Positions 34,832-47,302 of a stretch of DNA of 64,000 bases are shown here, one piece after another. Under the pieces are notes generated by a model that saw only the letters and a program-made list of their open reading frames with translations, had not been told where the DNA came from and made no database searches. The position numbers and the translations under genes were made by a program. Numbering within the stretch: the first letter of the stretch is position 1; each line of letters starts with the position of its first letter. Origin of the DNA: Tillus elongatus (lineage: Eukaryota; Arthropoda; Insecta; Coleoptera; Cleridae); NCBI GenBank assembly GCA_964006375.1, contig OZ023265.1, forward strand, positions 173,421,443-173,485,442, in the 5' to 3' direction.

Positions 34832-35565
34832 TATATGTTTTCTCTAACTCGAATTGGTTCCACACTATTTGTTTAGAAATCACCGGCTGTGACGTTTCAA
34901 ATCATTGCATTGGTGTATTAGAAAAGAGTCCATAAATTTCCCAATTTAACTCTGTTGGCAGTCCTTTACCTTTTTGGGTCACTATCACTTTACCGTTATT
35001 TTATAAATTTTGTTTACCACGCATGATATTTTAGTCTTGTGTCCTTCATCGAGATCAAGAGCAACCACGTATTTTTTTTGGGGCTTATAACTTTTTATCT
35101 AACCCAGAAATTTAAATTTTACCAGGTGGTATATACTTGGCAAGGGCAACTTTCATATCAATTTGGTTATAATAACTTTGTTATTTTTAGAGATAGAGAC
35201 ATTTTCTTGAGGAAGACCCAAAATTTTGCAGGAAAATTAGTCATATTAGTAATGAGTTCGTCCATTTAATTTGCTAGAGGAATACGCGCGCCAAGTTTTA
35301 TTGAATTTTCCTTTAGCTTTATTAGTTTCGTGATACAAAAATTTACCGTAAATAAATGTAAAATTGCTCTAGAAAACCCAGTTAAAATTACCTGACAAAC
35401 TGGCATGTGCAAGCTGTTTACAAAAGGGACACGCCTGCCAATATTAATTAAAAGTAGCCACTGGCAGCCACTTGTTTTTTTTTTCTCTTTTTTCCTTCCA
35501 TTTTATAAATGTTAGAATGCCATATGAGAACGTGACAAAAGGTGGAGGCGCAAAATACAAAAAGT
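34832..35565. other. no gene recognised
   Basis: Part (35040-35340) resembles body sequence of the CTGGACGC family (GAAGACCCAAAATTTTGCAG, AATGAGTTCGTCCA). The remainder shows nothing. Confidence 0.4.
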
Positions 35566-36665
35566 TCGGGGCGCAGCAAATGCGTTATGGTAGCGAATTT
35601 TCGTAAAAATGTTGTTAAAGGAAAATAGATCTTGTTTTTACAAGAAGGACATTTGGTTGATAGTATGACCTATATAGCACTAACAATGTACTATATTTAA
35701 TTAAAATAGCTTTGTTGTTTCAAAAAGTACAACTATTTTCCGAAAATAAACTTTAAAAGTTCTAGAAACACTGGTCCGATTTTTCTGGGCAACGAACCTC
35801 TTTAAGCTATTTACACACCTGACGAGATATAATTATTCGCAAAGAGCCTTAGGATCAAAATTGAAAAACAAAAGATAATTTCTTTTACATAAATTGCCTT
35901 CAGTAATGTTACACTAAATTATATTTTTCACAAAAATTCGACAACTTTTTTTTACAATAACTTACCAAACATTTATTATTCATTATCAACATATCACAAA
36001 AATCTTACAAAAAATGATTTCTACGGAGACACTAAAAACATTTCTGCGAAAACTTTTCAAATTCAGCCACTATTTGAGAGTACCTGTATACGACAGCTCG
36101 ATTTTTTCGACGAGTAATACAAAGAAAAAGCTCTCTGAATGCGTAATTTGCATAGGGCTCCACTATCTATTGATAAAAACGCCATATCACAATTTGTGAT
36201 ATGCGTTTGAAATATGTGCCAAAAATGTGAAAAGTTGCAAAACAATTGAAATAACTCAAAAACGATGAACGATATTAATTTTTTTCCTTACAAACGTGCA
36301 TTATAATTTGATGGAAAATACAAACATGCAACAACATAAGAGGTGTTCTTTAAAAAAACTAAGCGTGTATCACCAAATACTTATGGGCCAGCCTATAATT
36401 GTCAAAATAGGTTGATAAGATAGATCTCGAGACACCCTATAATTAACGTATATACTTTTTCCTGTTATCTTCTATAATAACGGATATATTGAGCTTTACC
36501 CTAGAAATGCGTCATCCTGTATATGTGTAAACAGGCATAAACTGAAACTTAACCCGTATATGGGGTTTAGGGGTTTTAGTTCATGCTCATTTGAAGAAAT
36601 ATTTTTCAAATTCATAAGTCGCGCTCTTCTTAATAACGAATTTTTTTCTACGAAAATTTGCTAAA
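35566..36665 (+). mobile_element. ~1.1-kb member of the CTGGACGC family without (TA)n
   Basis: Terminus TCGGGGCGCAGCAAATGCGT at 35566. Internal sequence is shared with 11259-12260 (CAGCTCGATTTTTTCGACGA and CACAATTTGTGATATG among others). The end has the TATGGGGTTTAGGGG and GCTCATTTGAAGAAATAT blocks and a terminal hairpin TAATAACGAATTTTTTTCTA...AAATTTGCTAA at 36630-36665. The (TA)n core is replaced by a short TATATGTG. Non-coding. Confidence 0.75.
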
Positions 36666-37783
36666 ATTAGATTATTAAACCATAAACTCTATAGCAGAGA
36701 CTACTGCCAAAGCATCAGAAAGAGGGTCTATTGAAATGGATTTTCCGAAAATATTTTAATAAAATGGAGGACAGTGATGGTTGAAGATGAAACTTAAAGC
36801 TTTGTGAAACACACTTATTAAGAAATTTTTTCGACATAATCCGTATTTGCTTCAAATTCGTTGTCTGAAAATTGAAAATTTTGACGTTTCAAATCGCGAC
36901 TTTGACGTTTCAAGAAGAAAAATTATAAAATATTCAAAATATTTTTTCTGCTACTTCTTGACACTTTTGCGCCAACAAAACTTAACCGTTGTATGTAATA
37001 TTCACAAAAAATATAACTTTTTTTGTCTTAAAGTAGATATCTAAGTTTTGATGTGTAGGGTGAGTTTGATACTGTGAACATATGCGTTAAATTTGGTGGG
37101 CATAGCTCTGTTATTGTCAGAGATACAAAAATTTTCCGAAAGAAAACTCAAAATTTTCCCGGAAAAACTAGTCTGATTTTCCTGGCTAACGAACTAATCC
37201 AAGCCACTTGCGAAAGGAAGGTACGTACCAAATTTCATCAAAATCGGCCCATTCTTTTTGGTTTTCTAACCAACAAAGCTTACGTTAATAGCAAATTTAG
37301 TTATTGAAATTTGAAGGATTTAATGAAAATTTGGTAAATTTACAGATTAGCTCCCGAACGCTTTTCAACAAATTATTTTCCGAAACATTACTAGGACCCC
37401 ACCTGGATGCACAAACCACCAAAAAAATGTCTTGTTCACACCCCCCAAGGAAGTTATGGGACTGGGAGTGAATAGGGGTGCTGTGCGTGGCAGGCAGGGC
37501 TTAAGGGGGATATGGCTTCAAGATGTGAAAAAGACAACTTTCAAGCCCGTTTTATTCGCATTTTCTGCTCATATTTCCTTTTTACTACCTACCCCGCCCA
37601 GCACCCCTATTCACTCCTGGTCCTGTAACTTCCTTGGGGGTGTGAACAATAAATTTTTCTTGGGTTTTGTGGATCCAGAGGGGCCCTAGGCAGGTTTCTG
37701 AAAACAGTTTTTTAAAAAGCGTTCGGGAGCTAATCTGCAAATTTACCGAAAATTCGCTGACAAAACGCACTTACTGCGTCCAG
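36666..37783 (-). mobile_element. CTGGACGC-family body with the reverse terminus, interrupted by a fold-back element
   Basis: Contains internal blocks of the long form in forward order (CTATAGCAGAGACTACTGCC, GACTTTGACGTTTCAAGAAG, AATTTTCCCGGAAAAACTAG), then the reverse terminus (CGCACTTACTGCGTCCAGA) at 37760-37783. The terminus is split from its subterminal AATGAAAATT by an insertion at 37333-37747. The mixed order shows a rearranged copy. Confidence 0.6.
37333..37747. mobile_element. 415-bp palindromic (fold-back) element, copy 1
   Basis: Arms begin GGTAAATTT(A/G)CAGATTAGC and CTCCCGAACGCTTTT, and pair across almost the whole length around a centre near 37540. GC-rich blocks (CACCCCCCAAGGAAGTTATG and its inverse) stand out from the AT-rich surroundings. 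The flanks carry GAAAATT(T/C), an 8-bp imperfect target duplication (37325-37332 and 37748-37755), which fits an hAT-like insertion. Translated frames are artefacts of the arms. A relative is at 52335-52770. Confidence 0.75.
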
Positions 37784-37799
37784 ATTTTTTTCTTATAAG

Positions 37800-38529
37800 C
37801 GCATCATATTTCGATAAAAAATGCAAAAATGCATTAACAAATTTCTTCTACGAAAATTAGCTAAAAAAAGTCATTACATACCACATTGTTTGAACTAATT
37901 TGTTTAATGAAAATTTGTTTAAAATGTAAGGTTATTTTAGTAGCAGTAATAAAATTCTATTGATTACATAAATTGATTAAAAATGTTTAAAAGAGTAGCA
38001 GTGATAAAACTCTAAGCATTAATTACATAGATTTATTAAAAATGTTCAAAAGACAAACAATAATCCAGTTACACAGTTTCAAGTTGAAAGAGCATCGCTT
38101 ATTAGTGGATTGAACCTTGTCGGCAAAGCTAATTAAAAATAATTAATAAATACTAAACGAGAAAATTAAAAGAAAAGTCACTAACACTTCTGAATACTTT
38201 TATATTAATGACGAATTTAACTTTCTTCAAAGTATTTGATTTGGCCCTGAGAAAAATTATCAAAAGCTTTTTTCCGTTGATGAAAACGTAGCCAATAATC
38301 CGAAATTCGTTTTAATTAAAATAAAGTTACATTAAAAGACCGTGATATTGGGTATCAGAATTATACTTTTTAAACCCGACAACGATTTTTAGCTTTTTTT
38401 TGTAATATTTGTTTTGCCTCAAATACTGTACAGCATGTGTCAAGATGGGTTACTTCTACTGACAATTAAAAGTAAGCACATCATCAAAGTTTTAAAAACA
38501 AGAACTATCATTTAAAACTTTCCTCAATT
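37800..38529. other. no gene recognised
   Basis: AT-rich, with a short remnant of family sequence (CATATTTCGATAAAAAATGC at 37807) and then nothing recognisable. Confidence 0.4.
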
Positions 38530-38645
38530 TTTAGTGAATTTTCATTTAGAAAATTCACTAATAGAGAGGCGTTGATGGCGAGATTTTCGAATTTTTTTAA
38601 TAAGCGCGAACTGGGGCCTTTAGAATCCATATCCAAGATCAGTTT

Positions 38646-38721
<76 letters not shown>
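38530..38721 (-). mobile_element. hairpin end and (TA)n of a reverse CTGGACGC-family element
   Basis: Hairpin TTAGTGAATTTTCAT...AAAATTCACTAA at 38530-38561, the GAGAGGCGTTGATGGCGAGA block, ATCCATATCCAAGATCAGTT, and (TA)n to 38721, where it is cut off by retrotransposon sequence. Confidence 0.75.
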
Positions 38722-38723
<2 letters not shown>

Positions 38724-39420
38724 CTTTCAGAAGCTTGATTGGTGCGGCTTCTCACCTAAGCTGTTGAGGTTTTTTAGCTCATACCTTATTGGTAATGTCT
38801 AATCTGTTTTTACGGTTGATTTCGGTCGGTCGAGATTTTGGCTGGGCCAGTCGTGCCACAAGAAGCTGTTTTGGGCCCTCTGTTTTTTAGTTAATTCATC
38901 AACGACGTCACTAATGTCCTTGAGGTTCCTCACCTCCTCTACGCCGATGACTTGAAGATTTTTCATATCATTGACAACCGTGATGATGGCCTTAAGCTTT
39001 GTGTAAAATATATTCCTGGACCGGCCAAAATGGGCTACCGCTGAATATCAGTAAATGTGACTTTATGACTTATACACCCGATAACAAATAATCAGTTTTG
39101 CGTATGAATTATCTGATTTAATACTTTATAAACTCAAAAATATTGCCTATTTAACCATTCTTTTTGATAGCAGACTATAATTTATTAGTCATATTGAAAA
39201 TTCCATCTCTAAAGCATCAAAGAAAAGTTTCAGTGCATCTTTGTCAGCCACTGGATAACAAAAAATCGTTTTTGCGAAGATTGTTTTGGAAGGGACGCCA
39301 ATAAATTTGTTTAACGATCTAAATATTAACAGTTCAGTCAACCTTTGATGTTCATATATATTTCTGAACATTGTCTGTGTGGCATTTATTGGAAAATCAT
39401 GAGTTCTACAAATAAAGAAA
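38722..39420 (+). mobile_element. jockey-type reverse transcriptase fragment, heavily broken
   Basis: Frame-shifted pieces: LGPLF-like sequence near 38875, INDVTNVLEVPHLLYADDLKIFHI near 38895-38970 (motif C YADD preserved), ISKCDF-like near 39040, and HIENSISKASKKSFSASLSA near 39188-39250. Several stops and at least two frame changes. The 5' edge coincides with the end of a (TA)n tract at 38721. Confidence 0.7.
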
Positions 39421-39489
39421 AGAGAGACGTGATATAAATATAACAGAAACGCTAGTTACTAGTCAAAACTATTTGAATGAATATCCTGA

Positions 39490-39721
39490 AAGGCGGCAAC
39501 CACACTATTCTCTCTTCTTCACCCACGCTATAGTATATGTGCCTACATTTAAGGTCTATGAGATGTTAGCCTCGTCTTTTTACTTCACTTAGTCCGACAA
39601 CGTCCCATTTTATACGTTTCAACTCGCCTTCTAGTTCAATTAATCTTTCATCTGTTGACAACGATCGGGTATTGTAGGTTGCAATATGTAGTATTTTGTT
39701 GTTAGTACGTTTGGTACTCAT
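39490..39721 (-). mobile_element. inverted RTE-type endonuclease segment
   Basis: Minus-strand frame from ATG at 39721: KILHIATYNTRSLSTDERL and KWDVVGLSEVKRRG, then a stop and HLIDLKCRHIYYS in the same frame. This is the N-terminus of an APE-type endonuclease: the N of YNTRSL and the E of LSEVKR are catalytic positions. It abuts, head to head, the + strand 3' part of an RTE element starting at 39728, as expected from twin priming. Confidence 0.75.
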
Positions 39722-39727
39722 TGCCAT

Positions 39728-40461
39728 ATGTCTGCACCCAACAACTTAGAAGATATTAGAGTGATGCTACAGGAACTTCAGGAGGCCTGTGCAACAGTAG
39801 GTCTAAAAATGAACATCGGAAAAACAAAATTTATGACAAACCTCGTCCCTAGTAACAACCTAATTATTGAAAACTCTGGGGTGGAATGGGTAGACAAATA
39901 CAAATATTTGGGCCACGAGATAAGCATATCCAAAGCCAACCAAACATGCGAGATAAACAGAAGAGTTATACACTCCTGAGCGGCTTACGGCAAACTTGAA
40001 GACGTTTTCAGAGGCGACCTTCCAATATGCTTGAAAAGAAAAGTTTTCAACGGCGCCGAAACACTAACCCTTACCAACGCTTCTGCTAAGAAACTAAAAG
40101 TAGCACAGCGCAAAATGGAGAGGTCGATGCCTGACGTTTCGTTACGTGACCACATTAGAAATGAAGAATTACGCAGAAAAACAGGAGTGACTGATGTGGG
40201 CGTACATGTGGCAAAATTCAAATGGAAGTGGACGGGATATGTGGCCCGCATGCAAGATGACAGGTGGACAAAGAGATTACTTGAATGGAGACCCAGATCT
40301 GATAAAAGAGATAGAGGAAGACCACCAACTCGCTGGACAGACGACATTACAAAAATTACAAAAAACTGGATTCGTAGCGCTCAAGACAGAAAAGAATGGA
40401 CTCAACTAGGGGAGGGCTATGTCCAGCAGTGGACGCAGAGGGCTGATTGATGATGATGATA
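39728..40461 (+). mobile_element. RTE-type non-LTR retrotransposon, 3' end
   Basis: Encodes the end of the reverse transcriptase (APNNLEDIRVMLQELQEAC, KYKYLGHEI) and, after a stop at 39979 and a deletion near 40050, the C-terminal tail. That tail has MERSMPDVSLRDHIRNEELR, WTGYVARMQDDRWTKRLLEW, RDRGRPPTRWTDDITK and a stop at 40450. The 3' end is a short TGATGATGATGAT repeat, the simple-repeat tail known for RTE elements. The part from the third quarter of the RT to the tail gene is mostly open (40031-40450). Confidence 0.9.
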
Positions 40462-42490
40462 TATAACTTTGAATGAAACTGGAGAATGGGCTTCAGATAC
40501 TTTAATTCACGCTTAGTTAAAAACATTTCAAAACTTCAAACGTCGTTACCTCGCTACAAGCGACATTTTCTTTATCAAAATTCGCTAAAAAGTAATATCG
40601 CTTGTTAAACAGTTTCGCTAGTTTAACTTTTTAGTCGGAGATATTAAAAATCGTGTCTAAAAAAACTGTTCTTGTAGACATAGTGCATAATTTTAACCAT
40701 TAATAAGTATACAACTATTTTATTAGTTCAGTTTTTGATTAAGGTTGTCTCTAAATAGATTTATTTAATAAACAAGAAGTAAATCACTATCTGTATTAGG
40801 AGTTTCCTTGTTTATTTTTAAAGTTTGTGGAGAATAATCGCGACCATCTAAAGCTAAGTTTAGTAATAAATTCCCCAAAGACTGATTTATTATCGGGGTT
40901 GATGTTGTCAATTAATTAGACTCCAGCTAAATCCGTTTGTATCTGCAGTGTTATTACTCTCCGTATTCGCCCCGTAGTTACATCACATAAGAGAAAATAG
41001 TAACAAATTGTCGCTGTAAATTTACGCGATCCTGGCGGAAAAACAACCCTAATGGAATTGTCTTGAAATAATTTCTCTGAGAAAATAAAACTGACGGAAG
41101 TAGAAAAGCGAAATAACTGAGATAACGTGTAAAGGTTTTAGCCAAGTCGACTTTGTGGGAGTATGTGTTATATGTTTTTTTATTCTTAAGTTGTTGTCTC
41201 CGTTATATCAATGAAAATATTTTATAATAAATACATACGTAGGAGAGCCTTTTCCCTGACTTGACAGTAACTTTTCGTCTTCTACGCGACCAGTTTTGCC
41301 TTTACAATATCGTCAGGTCAGGTCATAAAATAATTTTTTTAACTAGTTATACACCCCCTATGAGAATTATAAACTAAAGTACTGGCTACGTTAACATTGC
41401 TTTTATGAACCAAATTTTATAAAAAAATTAACGCGAAATAAAATGTGTGTCTGCATACTTGTTAATAGGCCTTATTAAAGTGAATGGTAAGATAAAATCT
41501 TTTGCTATATACATTTCAGAGTGCTGAAGGTATTTTTCTTGTTAAATTGCAGAGGCGACCTCTACATCTACGTCTAGTTCTAGGGACAAATTTAGGAATA
41601 GAGTGTATGGATAGATCTGTAAAATTTTACATAATGTTCATTGAACGTACCGTTAGGCTTAAAAAAATTGAATTAAAAAGTATTGCCATATCGAATCTCT
41701 AACCTCTCGTTGTCCATTTGAAATAAACGTTGCAATTTGGAGCTCCTCCTCCTGTTTGGTGTTGGTTTCATAATTCCCTCTAACTTGTACTGGAGTTGGA
41801 ATATTGACTTCAGGCCGAATTTTTTATTCTTGATGAATATGGTAATAAACACAAAAATTTATTAAACACAATGAAACAAGTCAGTTTTTTTAAACTGAAA
41901 TCTATTAACGTACTTCACATCTAGAAAGCTTCTGGACAAGAAACAAGTCAACTAAAAAGGCCATTTTGAAAACCAGTCATATTTTTATTGTTATTTCTCT
42001 CGAGGGACATTGCTAAAATTGTTACATAAAAAAATATAATCGAAGAGTACCTATTTCTGTTTAAATTATAATCTGCAAGTAATTCTGTGTGATAATTTCT
42101 ATAATTAAAATAACATTTTTGTTTGTTAATATTCATGAATTAAGAAGTGCTGCCCTTTTAAAATTATAGTCCATCTTTTTAAATACATATATTTTTGTAA
42201 TTTCAGCTATAAATTTATAGACATTCTTTTCTTTATTTGTCTCAGAAACATCTGAATCACTTTTGTCTATTAGTTCCTTCAAATTTAAATAGGAGATTCA
42301 AAGCAAAACAAGGAGCATTAGGCTCAAATTTACTTATTCTGGAATTGGGCGAGTATCTGAAACAAATGCACTAACCTATCTGGCCAGATACAAAATTTAC
42401 TTTTAGTTACTTCTAAGAATTTTTACTATATAAAAGATTTTTGAGCATCATAACTTTGTTTTCCTAGAAAAAGTAAGTATCCATTTTAAT
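40462..42490. other. no gene recognised
   Basis: Two kilobases without credible ORF, exon or repeat. The open stretch at 41502-41702 lacks coding character. Probably intron. Confidence 0.4.
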
Positions 42491-42499
42491 TAACCCTAT

Positions 42500-44585
42500 T
42501 CATTTTTTTTTGTGCAACGTCATCGTCTCTAACTAGTCGAATAACAGAAAAGTTCTTCAACCTCTTCAGCCACTCAAAAGCCCTGGTTCTCTAAATCCTG
42601 TGACAAGGCCAGAATTGAAAAGGTCAAAGCTCACAAAACGCTTCTACACAATCCCAGTCAAGAAAACCGTCAAGCATTTAACGACGCAAGAAACCGTTAT
42701 GTCCGTATTATTTCTGAGGCAAAAAATTCGTTTAGTAACTACATCAAAAACAAAGTGCTCTCAAGCTCCAACGGCAGCAAACCCTTCTGAACTCTTGCTA
42801 AATCTATTGGGAATAATTTCTGCCAGAGCACGTTCCCACCTCTTGTTTCAGGGGATGAAATCGTTTCTACCGCCTGGGGCAAGGCTGAACTTTTTGCCTC
42901 GTTGTTCGCCGGCAATTCTACTCTCAACCCACCTCCAAATGTTCAACCACAAACAGTCCCCAATGTCGCGCATAAAATGACGAATATCATTTTCAAAACT
43001 AAAAAGGTACGAAAGATGCTCTCTTCTCTTTACACCAGGAAAGCCTCTGGCCTTGACGAGATCGCAGCAATTGTTCTCAAAAATGCGCACCAGAACTTGC
43101 TCCTGTCCCGACTTGTCTGTTTCATACATTTTACAATAGAGACATATTGCCTAGTAACTGGAACACTGCTCGAGTACAACCCGTCCCCAAGAAAGGATCC
43201 AAAGCACTTCCTAGCAACTACAGGCCTATTTCTCTGCTTTCAGTCGTCTCTAAAGTGATGGAAAAGTTTATAAACACCGAATTACTATAATTTCTTGCAA
43301 AACACAGTCTAATCCACGACAGGCAGTATGGTCCGTCAGCGCAGATCAACTGCCGACCTCCTTTCCTTTGGAACAAGTCTATGGAACTACACGGTGAATT
43401 CCAGATTGTCGCTCTAGACATATCCAAGGCATTCGACCAGGTCTGGCACGCAGCGCTGTTTAATAAACTTCCGGCCTATGGCCTACCACCAAAACTCTGT
43501 AGCTGGACAGCAAATTTCCTCTCCAACATTTATGTTGTCGTAGATGGCCATTGCTCTAAACTGTATCGAATTAATGCAGGAGTCCCTCAAGGTTCAACTT
43601 TAGCCCCTACTTTGTTTTTCTCCACATTAATGACGTCCTCTTTAGCACATTTAACCCAGTTCACAGTTACGCGGATGACAGCACCGTCCACTCAAATATA
43701 TAATATTCCAACCTGTCTCTTTAGCCCAATTATATGAGGATCGCAGACTCAAGAAGAGCTCTGCCTCTGTGGATCTCCAAAAATATATTAGGCTGAGGAA
43801 GCAGAAATCTTGTGCATTTCAACTTCACAAAATCTCAGTCTTGCTTTTTGTCTCATAAGAGATACACCAGCCGTACACCCATCACAATAAACAACCAAGT
43901 TATTCAAAGTAATGAGCCCTTTTTGCTTGTTGGCATTTCTGTGGAGCTAAATCTCAATCGGCACCAACATGTCACATTAATTGCAGAAGCGGCTGCTAAG
44001 AAATTAGGTTTCCTCTTCCGGGCTCGCAAATACTTTTCACCAGCTAATCTCTATACCTTATATACTTCACAAATAAGGCCAAACCTCGAATACTGCTCCC
44101 ACATCTAGGGTGCCGCTGCCGGTTCTACACTTGCTATCCTGGACTACCTTCAGAAGAGAGCTATATGTCTAATCGGTGACCCTACCATCACCCAAAGGCT
44201 GCCAGCTCTCAGCCTACCAACGTGTCGTTGGTAATCTCTCTCTCTCTCTCTTTTATAGATATCTGCACGGGCACTGCTCAGAAGAGCTTTCTTCCATAGT
44301 TCCTCCACCTGCTGCCCCCAATAGATCTACCAGGGCAACAGAGCGAATGCGCCCTTTTACTGTCCAGGTCACCAGATATAGAACATCTTGTTATGCCCGC
44401 TCTTTTGTCCCGAGGACTTCCAAGTTGTGGAATTCCTTGTCGGTACATGTTTATCCTTCTCCTCCCAAACTTCCAACCCTCAAGTCCAGAATTAACAAGT
44501 AGCCTCTTTCCTCCCTGTCGACACCCACGGTACGATAGTATTTAGACTGTGAACCGTCGTGGTGTGTTGTTGAAGTAAAAAAAAT
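42500..44585 (+). mobile_element. jockey-like non-LTR retrotransposon, longest copy (copy D)
   Basis: The longest copy of the family. It begins between the endonuclease and the RT (KSCDKARIEKVKAHKTLLHN and RNRYVRIISEAKNSFSNYIK in shifting frames from 42585), then KASGLDEI (RT0/1), ALDISKAFDQVWHAALFNKL with the motif A Asp intact, GVPQGST, and TYADD-like (ADDSTVHSN in frame +1 near 43672). The C-terminal blocks and the tail CGTGGTGTGTTGTTG with A-rich sequence end at 44585. At least eight frame breaks and stops. Inactive. No 5' UTR or endonuclease. Confidence 0.9.
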
Positions 44586-44702
44586 AATCGTGGAAACTAA
44601 AATCTTTGTTTAAGAGTCCTGTACTAACATAAATTCATAATTTTCAACTCAATATATAGCAGGTTTAGGTAACTACGGTAGGGAACTAAACTTTAAAAAC
44701 TT

Positions 44703-45930
44703 TTGGACGCAGCAAGTGCGTTATGGTAGTGAATTTTCATCAAAATGTGTTTAATAGCCAACATGTTTTTTTAAGAAAGCAGGCGTCAATCTATATAGTA
44801 GAAACATTGTGACATGCTTCATCAAAATAACTTTATTGTTTGAAAATGTACAAAAATTTCCGAAAGTAAACTTAAATTGGTCCTGAAAAAACTGGTCTGC
44901 TGGTCAACCTTATAGGTTAACAGCAAATTGAGCTATCTAAATTTGAAGCATTTAATGAAAATTCGCTACCATAACGCACTTGCTGCGTCCCGAATTTATT
45001 TTCTTACAAAGATGTATTATATTTCGATGGAAAATGCAAAAATGCAATAACATAGGGCGTGTTCGATTAAAAAAAAGAACATTTGAATCACTAACGACTT
45101 ATAGGCCACCCTCTAATTGTGGAAATATTTTTTAAGATGTAGCTCAAGACACCCTATAATTAATGTATACCATTTTTTTCGTAACTTACATAATAATGGA
45201 TATATTGAGCTTTAAAAATTTTTTACGAAAATTTGACAAAAATGATATACCATTAAACGATAAACTCTATAGCCAACACTACTGTCAAAGCATCACAGAA
45301 AGGGTATATTTTAAATGAATTTTCTGGGAACATTTTAGTAAAATGAAGGACAATGACGATTGAAACTAAGAGTTCAGGCTTTGTAAAGCATTCTTCTTGA
45401 GACATTTTCTTTCCATAGCTCATATTAATTTCAGGATCATTGCCTAAATATTACCAATCTTGACATTTTAAATCGCGACTTTGACGTTTTGGAAAACCCA
45501 AATTTATTTTTCTTTAAATGCCTGTAACTTTTTTGTCCTTTAACCTACAGAACTAAATTTTGGTAAGTAGCTTACCTATGATGATATGAACCCGCGTACC
45601 AAATGGCGGTCCTTACTTTGTTGATTCCGGAGATATAAATTTTTTTCGAAAGAAAAAACACAACATTTTCCGAGAAAACATCGGCGGATATTTCTGGATA
45701 ATAAACTTATCTAAGCCACTTGCGTACCAAATTTGGTTGTCCTTGCTTTGTGTATTCCGGAGATATAATTTATTTTTGAATGAAAACTTAAAATTTTCCC
45801 GGAAAACCTCATCCGATTTTCCTCACTAACAAACTTATCCAAGCCATTTACAAAGGGAAGGTATGTGCCAAATTATGTCAAAATCGGCCCATTATTTTTT
45901 GAGTTTGAGGCATTTCATCTTATAGAAAAT
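44703..45930 (+). mobile_element. long-form CTGGACGC-family element, without (TA)n end
   Basis: The first 290 bp (44703-44992) are the double-terminus module: forward CTTTTGGACGCAGCAAGTGC, inverted CATAACGCACTTGCTGCGTC. It is followed in order by the long-form body: GTATTATATTTCGATGGAAA, CAAGACACCCTATAATTAAT, ACGATAAACTCTATAGCC, GTAAAATGAAGGACAATGAC, GCGACTTTGACGTTTTGG, and two CCGGAGATATAAATT repeats. It stops near 45930 before any (TA)n or hairpin. Confidence 0.75.
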
Positions 45931-46008
45931 ATTTTAATCTTGTTTTGATTAATCGTCGTTTTCTTGAAAACCATATGGTTTGTCCAAAATTGCATAGGAA
46001 AAGAAAGC

Positions 46009-46260
46009 CCGGACGCAGCAGTTGCGTTATGGTAGTGAATTTTTATAGAAACTATCTCGCAGAAAATATTTTGTTATAACTGTTTTTGCTTTATATCGTT
46101 AACCGACCTACCAAATTTGGTTATCATAGTTTTTTAGTTTTTGAGATGAAAATTTTGTTCGAATGAAAACCCAAATTTTCCCGGAAAACCTCGTCCGATT
46201 TTCCTGACTAACGAACTTATCCAAGCCATCTACAAAAGGAAGGTACATGCTTAAACTTAG
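46009..46260 (+). mobile_element. CTGGACGC-family 5' part, forward
   Basis: Terminus CCCGGACGCAGCAGTTGCGT at 46009, ATGGTAGTGAATTTTTATAG, then ATTTTCCCGGAAAACCTCGT and TCCAAGCCATCTACAAAAGG. It fades out near 46250 before the (TA)n. Confidence 0.65.
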
Positions 46261-47300
46261 ATGCCGGACTACCCTGTATTTGCTTGTTTTAGATTAGCCC
46301 GACGACACCAAAGTTATTACTAATTTAAAGGTGAAATCACCCACGATTACCACTTGCAATCTGATTCATTTGAAATGATTGTCGATGCCCATACTGCATG
46401 TGTTTAGTTTATCTCATAGATCAGACGGCTTCCGAGATATAATTTTTTTGTGATTTCTGAAGAAACTTTGAACACCTACATCTCAATTGTGCAGCTGCAT
46501 ATTTGTAAATATATTGAAGAACGTCTGCCAGTAGCATGCCGTTAACATTCCGATTCTATTTTCCATTTATCTGCAATCGAAATAATTTAGAATTAACTTC
46601 CAGCGAACTAAGCGAGCATTCACAGGAAGCTGAAATGACATAAAATAAAAGCAAGACCAAAGTATTGAATTAGATACCTGATAATGGATAGAATTACCGG
46701 AAAGAGGTCAGACGTTTGTAATGCAAAACAGCTTAACTTTGGAATAACTAAGTTAAACGTGTCGTCGAACAGGCACTTCTGTACAAAGCGGATTTAGCAA
46801 GTCGTTTTACATTTGAAAACGGAAATTTGTTAACTGAATTATATATGCATTTAGCTAAAGCGAATTTCTCTCACTATGAGTTTTCAACTGGCATTTAATT
46901 TCTATTTATATACGCATTCGGTTGCACAAATGAAGTTAGTCAATATCTAAGGAGATAATGAAACTGTATAGTTTAAGTGTTTGTAGATTGGAAAATAGAT
47001 ACAAAAAAAATGTAAATGAATGATAGGTGACAGAATGTAACAAAATCAGTTTTTGTTTGTTGATGCATCACATAAAAACTGCTGACTCAACTGGAATGGT
47101 GTTCTTAGAAAAAGAAAGATTTGTTTACTTTTTATTTCATCGCGATCAGCATACTCTATAATTGGCACCACTTGCAGTACTCTAAGAAATATGCTCAGTA
47201 GGTCAACAGGTACGAAATGAGGAAGTACTTTTAAACTTAGAGGCTTAGAGAAATCAGTTCAGAAATCTCGTACAACAACACCTGGTTTATATTTAATAAA
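46261..47300. other. no gene recognised
   Basis: About 1 kb without credible ORF or repeat. Confidence 0.4.
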
Positions 47301-47302
47301 GG

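Noticed and set aside
37432..37770. Proline/glycine-rich frames on both strands
   Set aside because: They fall in the arms of a palindromic element, and the two strands mirror each other.
41502..41702. Open stretch preceded by TTTCAG and containing TTGCAG, as a possible exon
   Set aside because: The peptide shows no resemblance to the adenylate cyclase segment expected next or to any family I recognise, and no matching donor was found.
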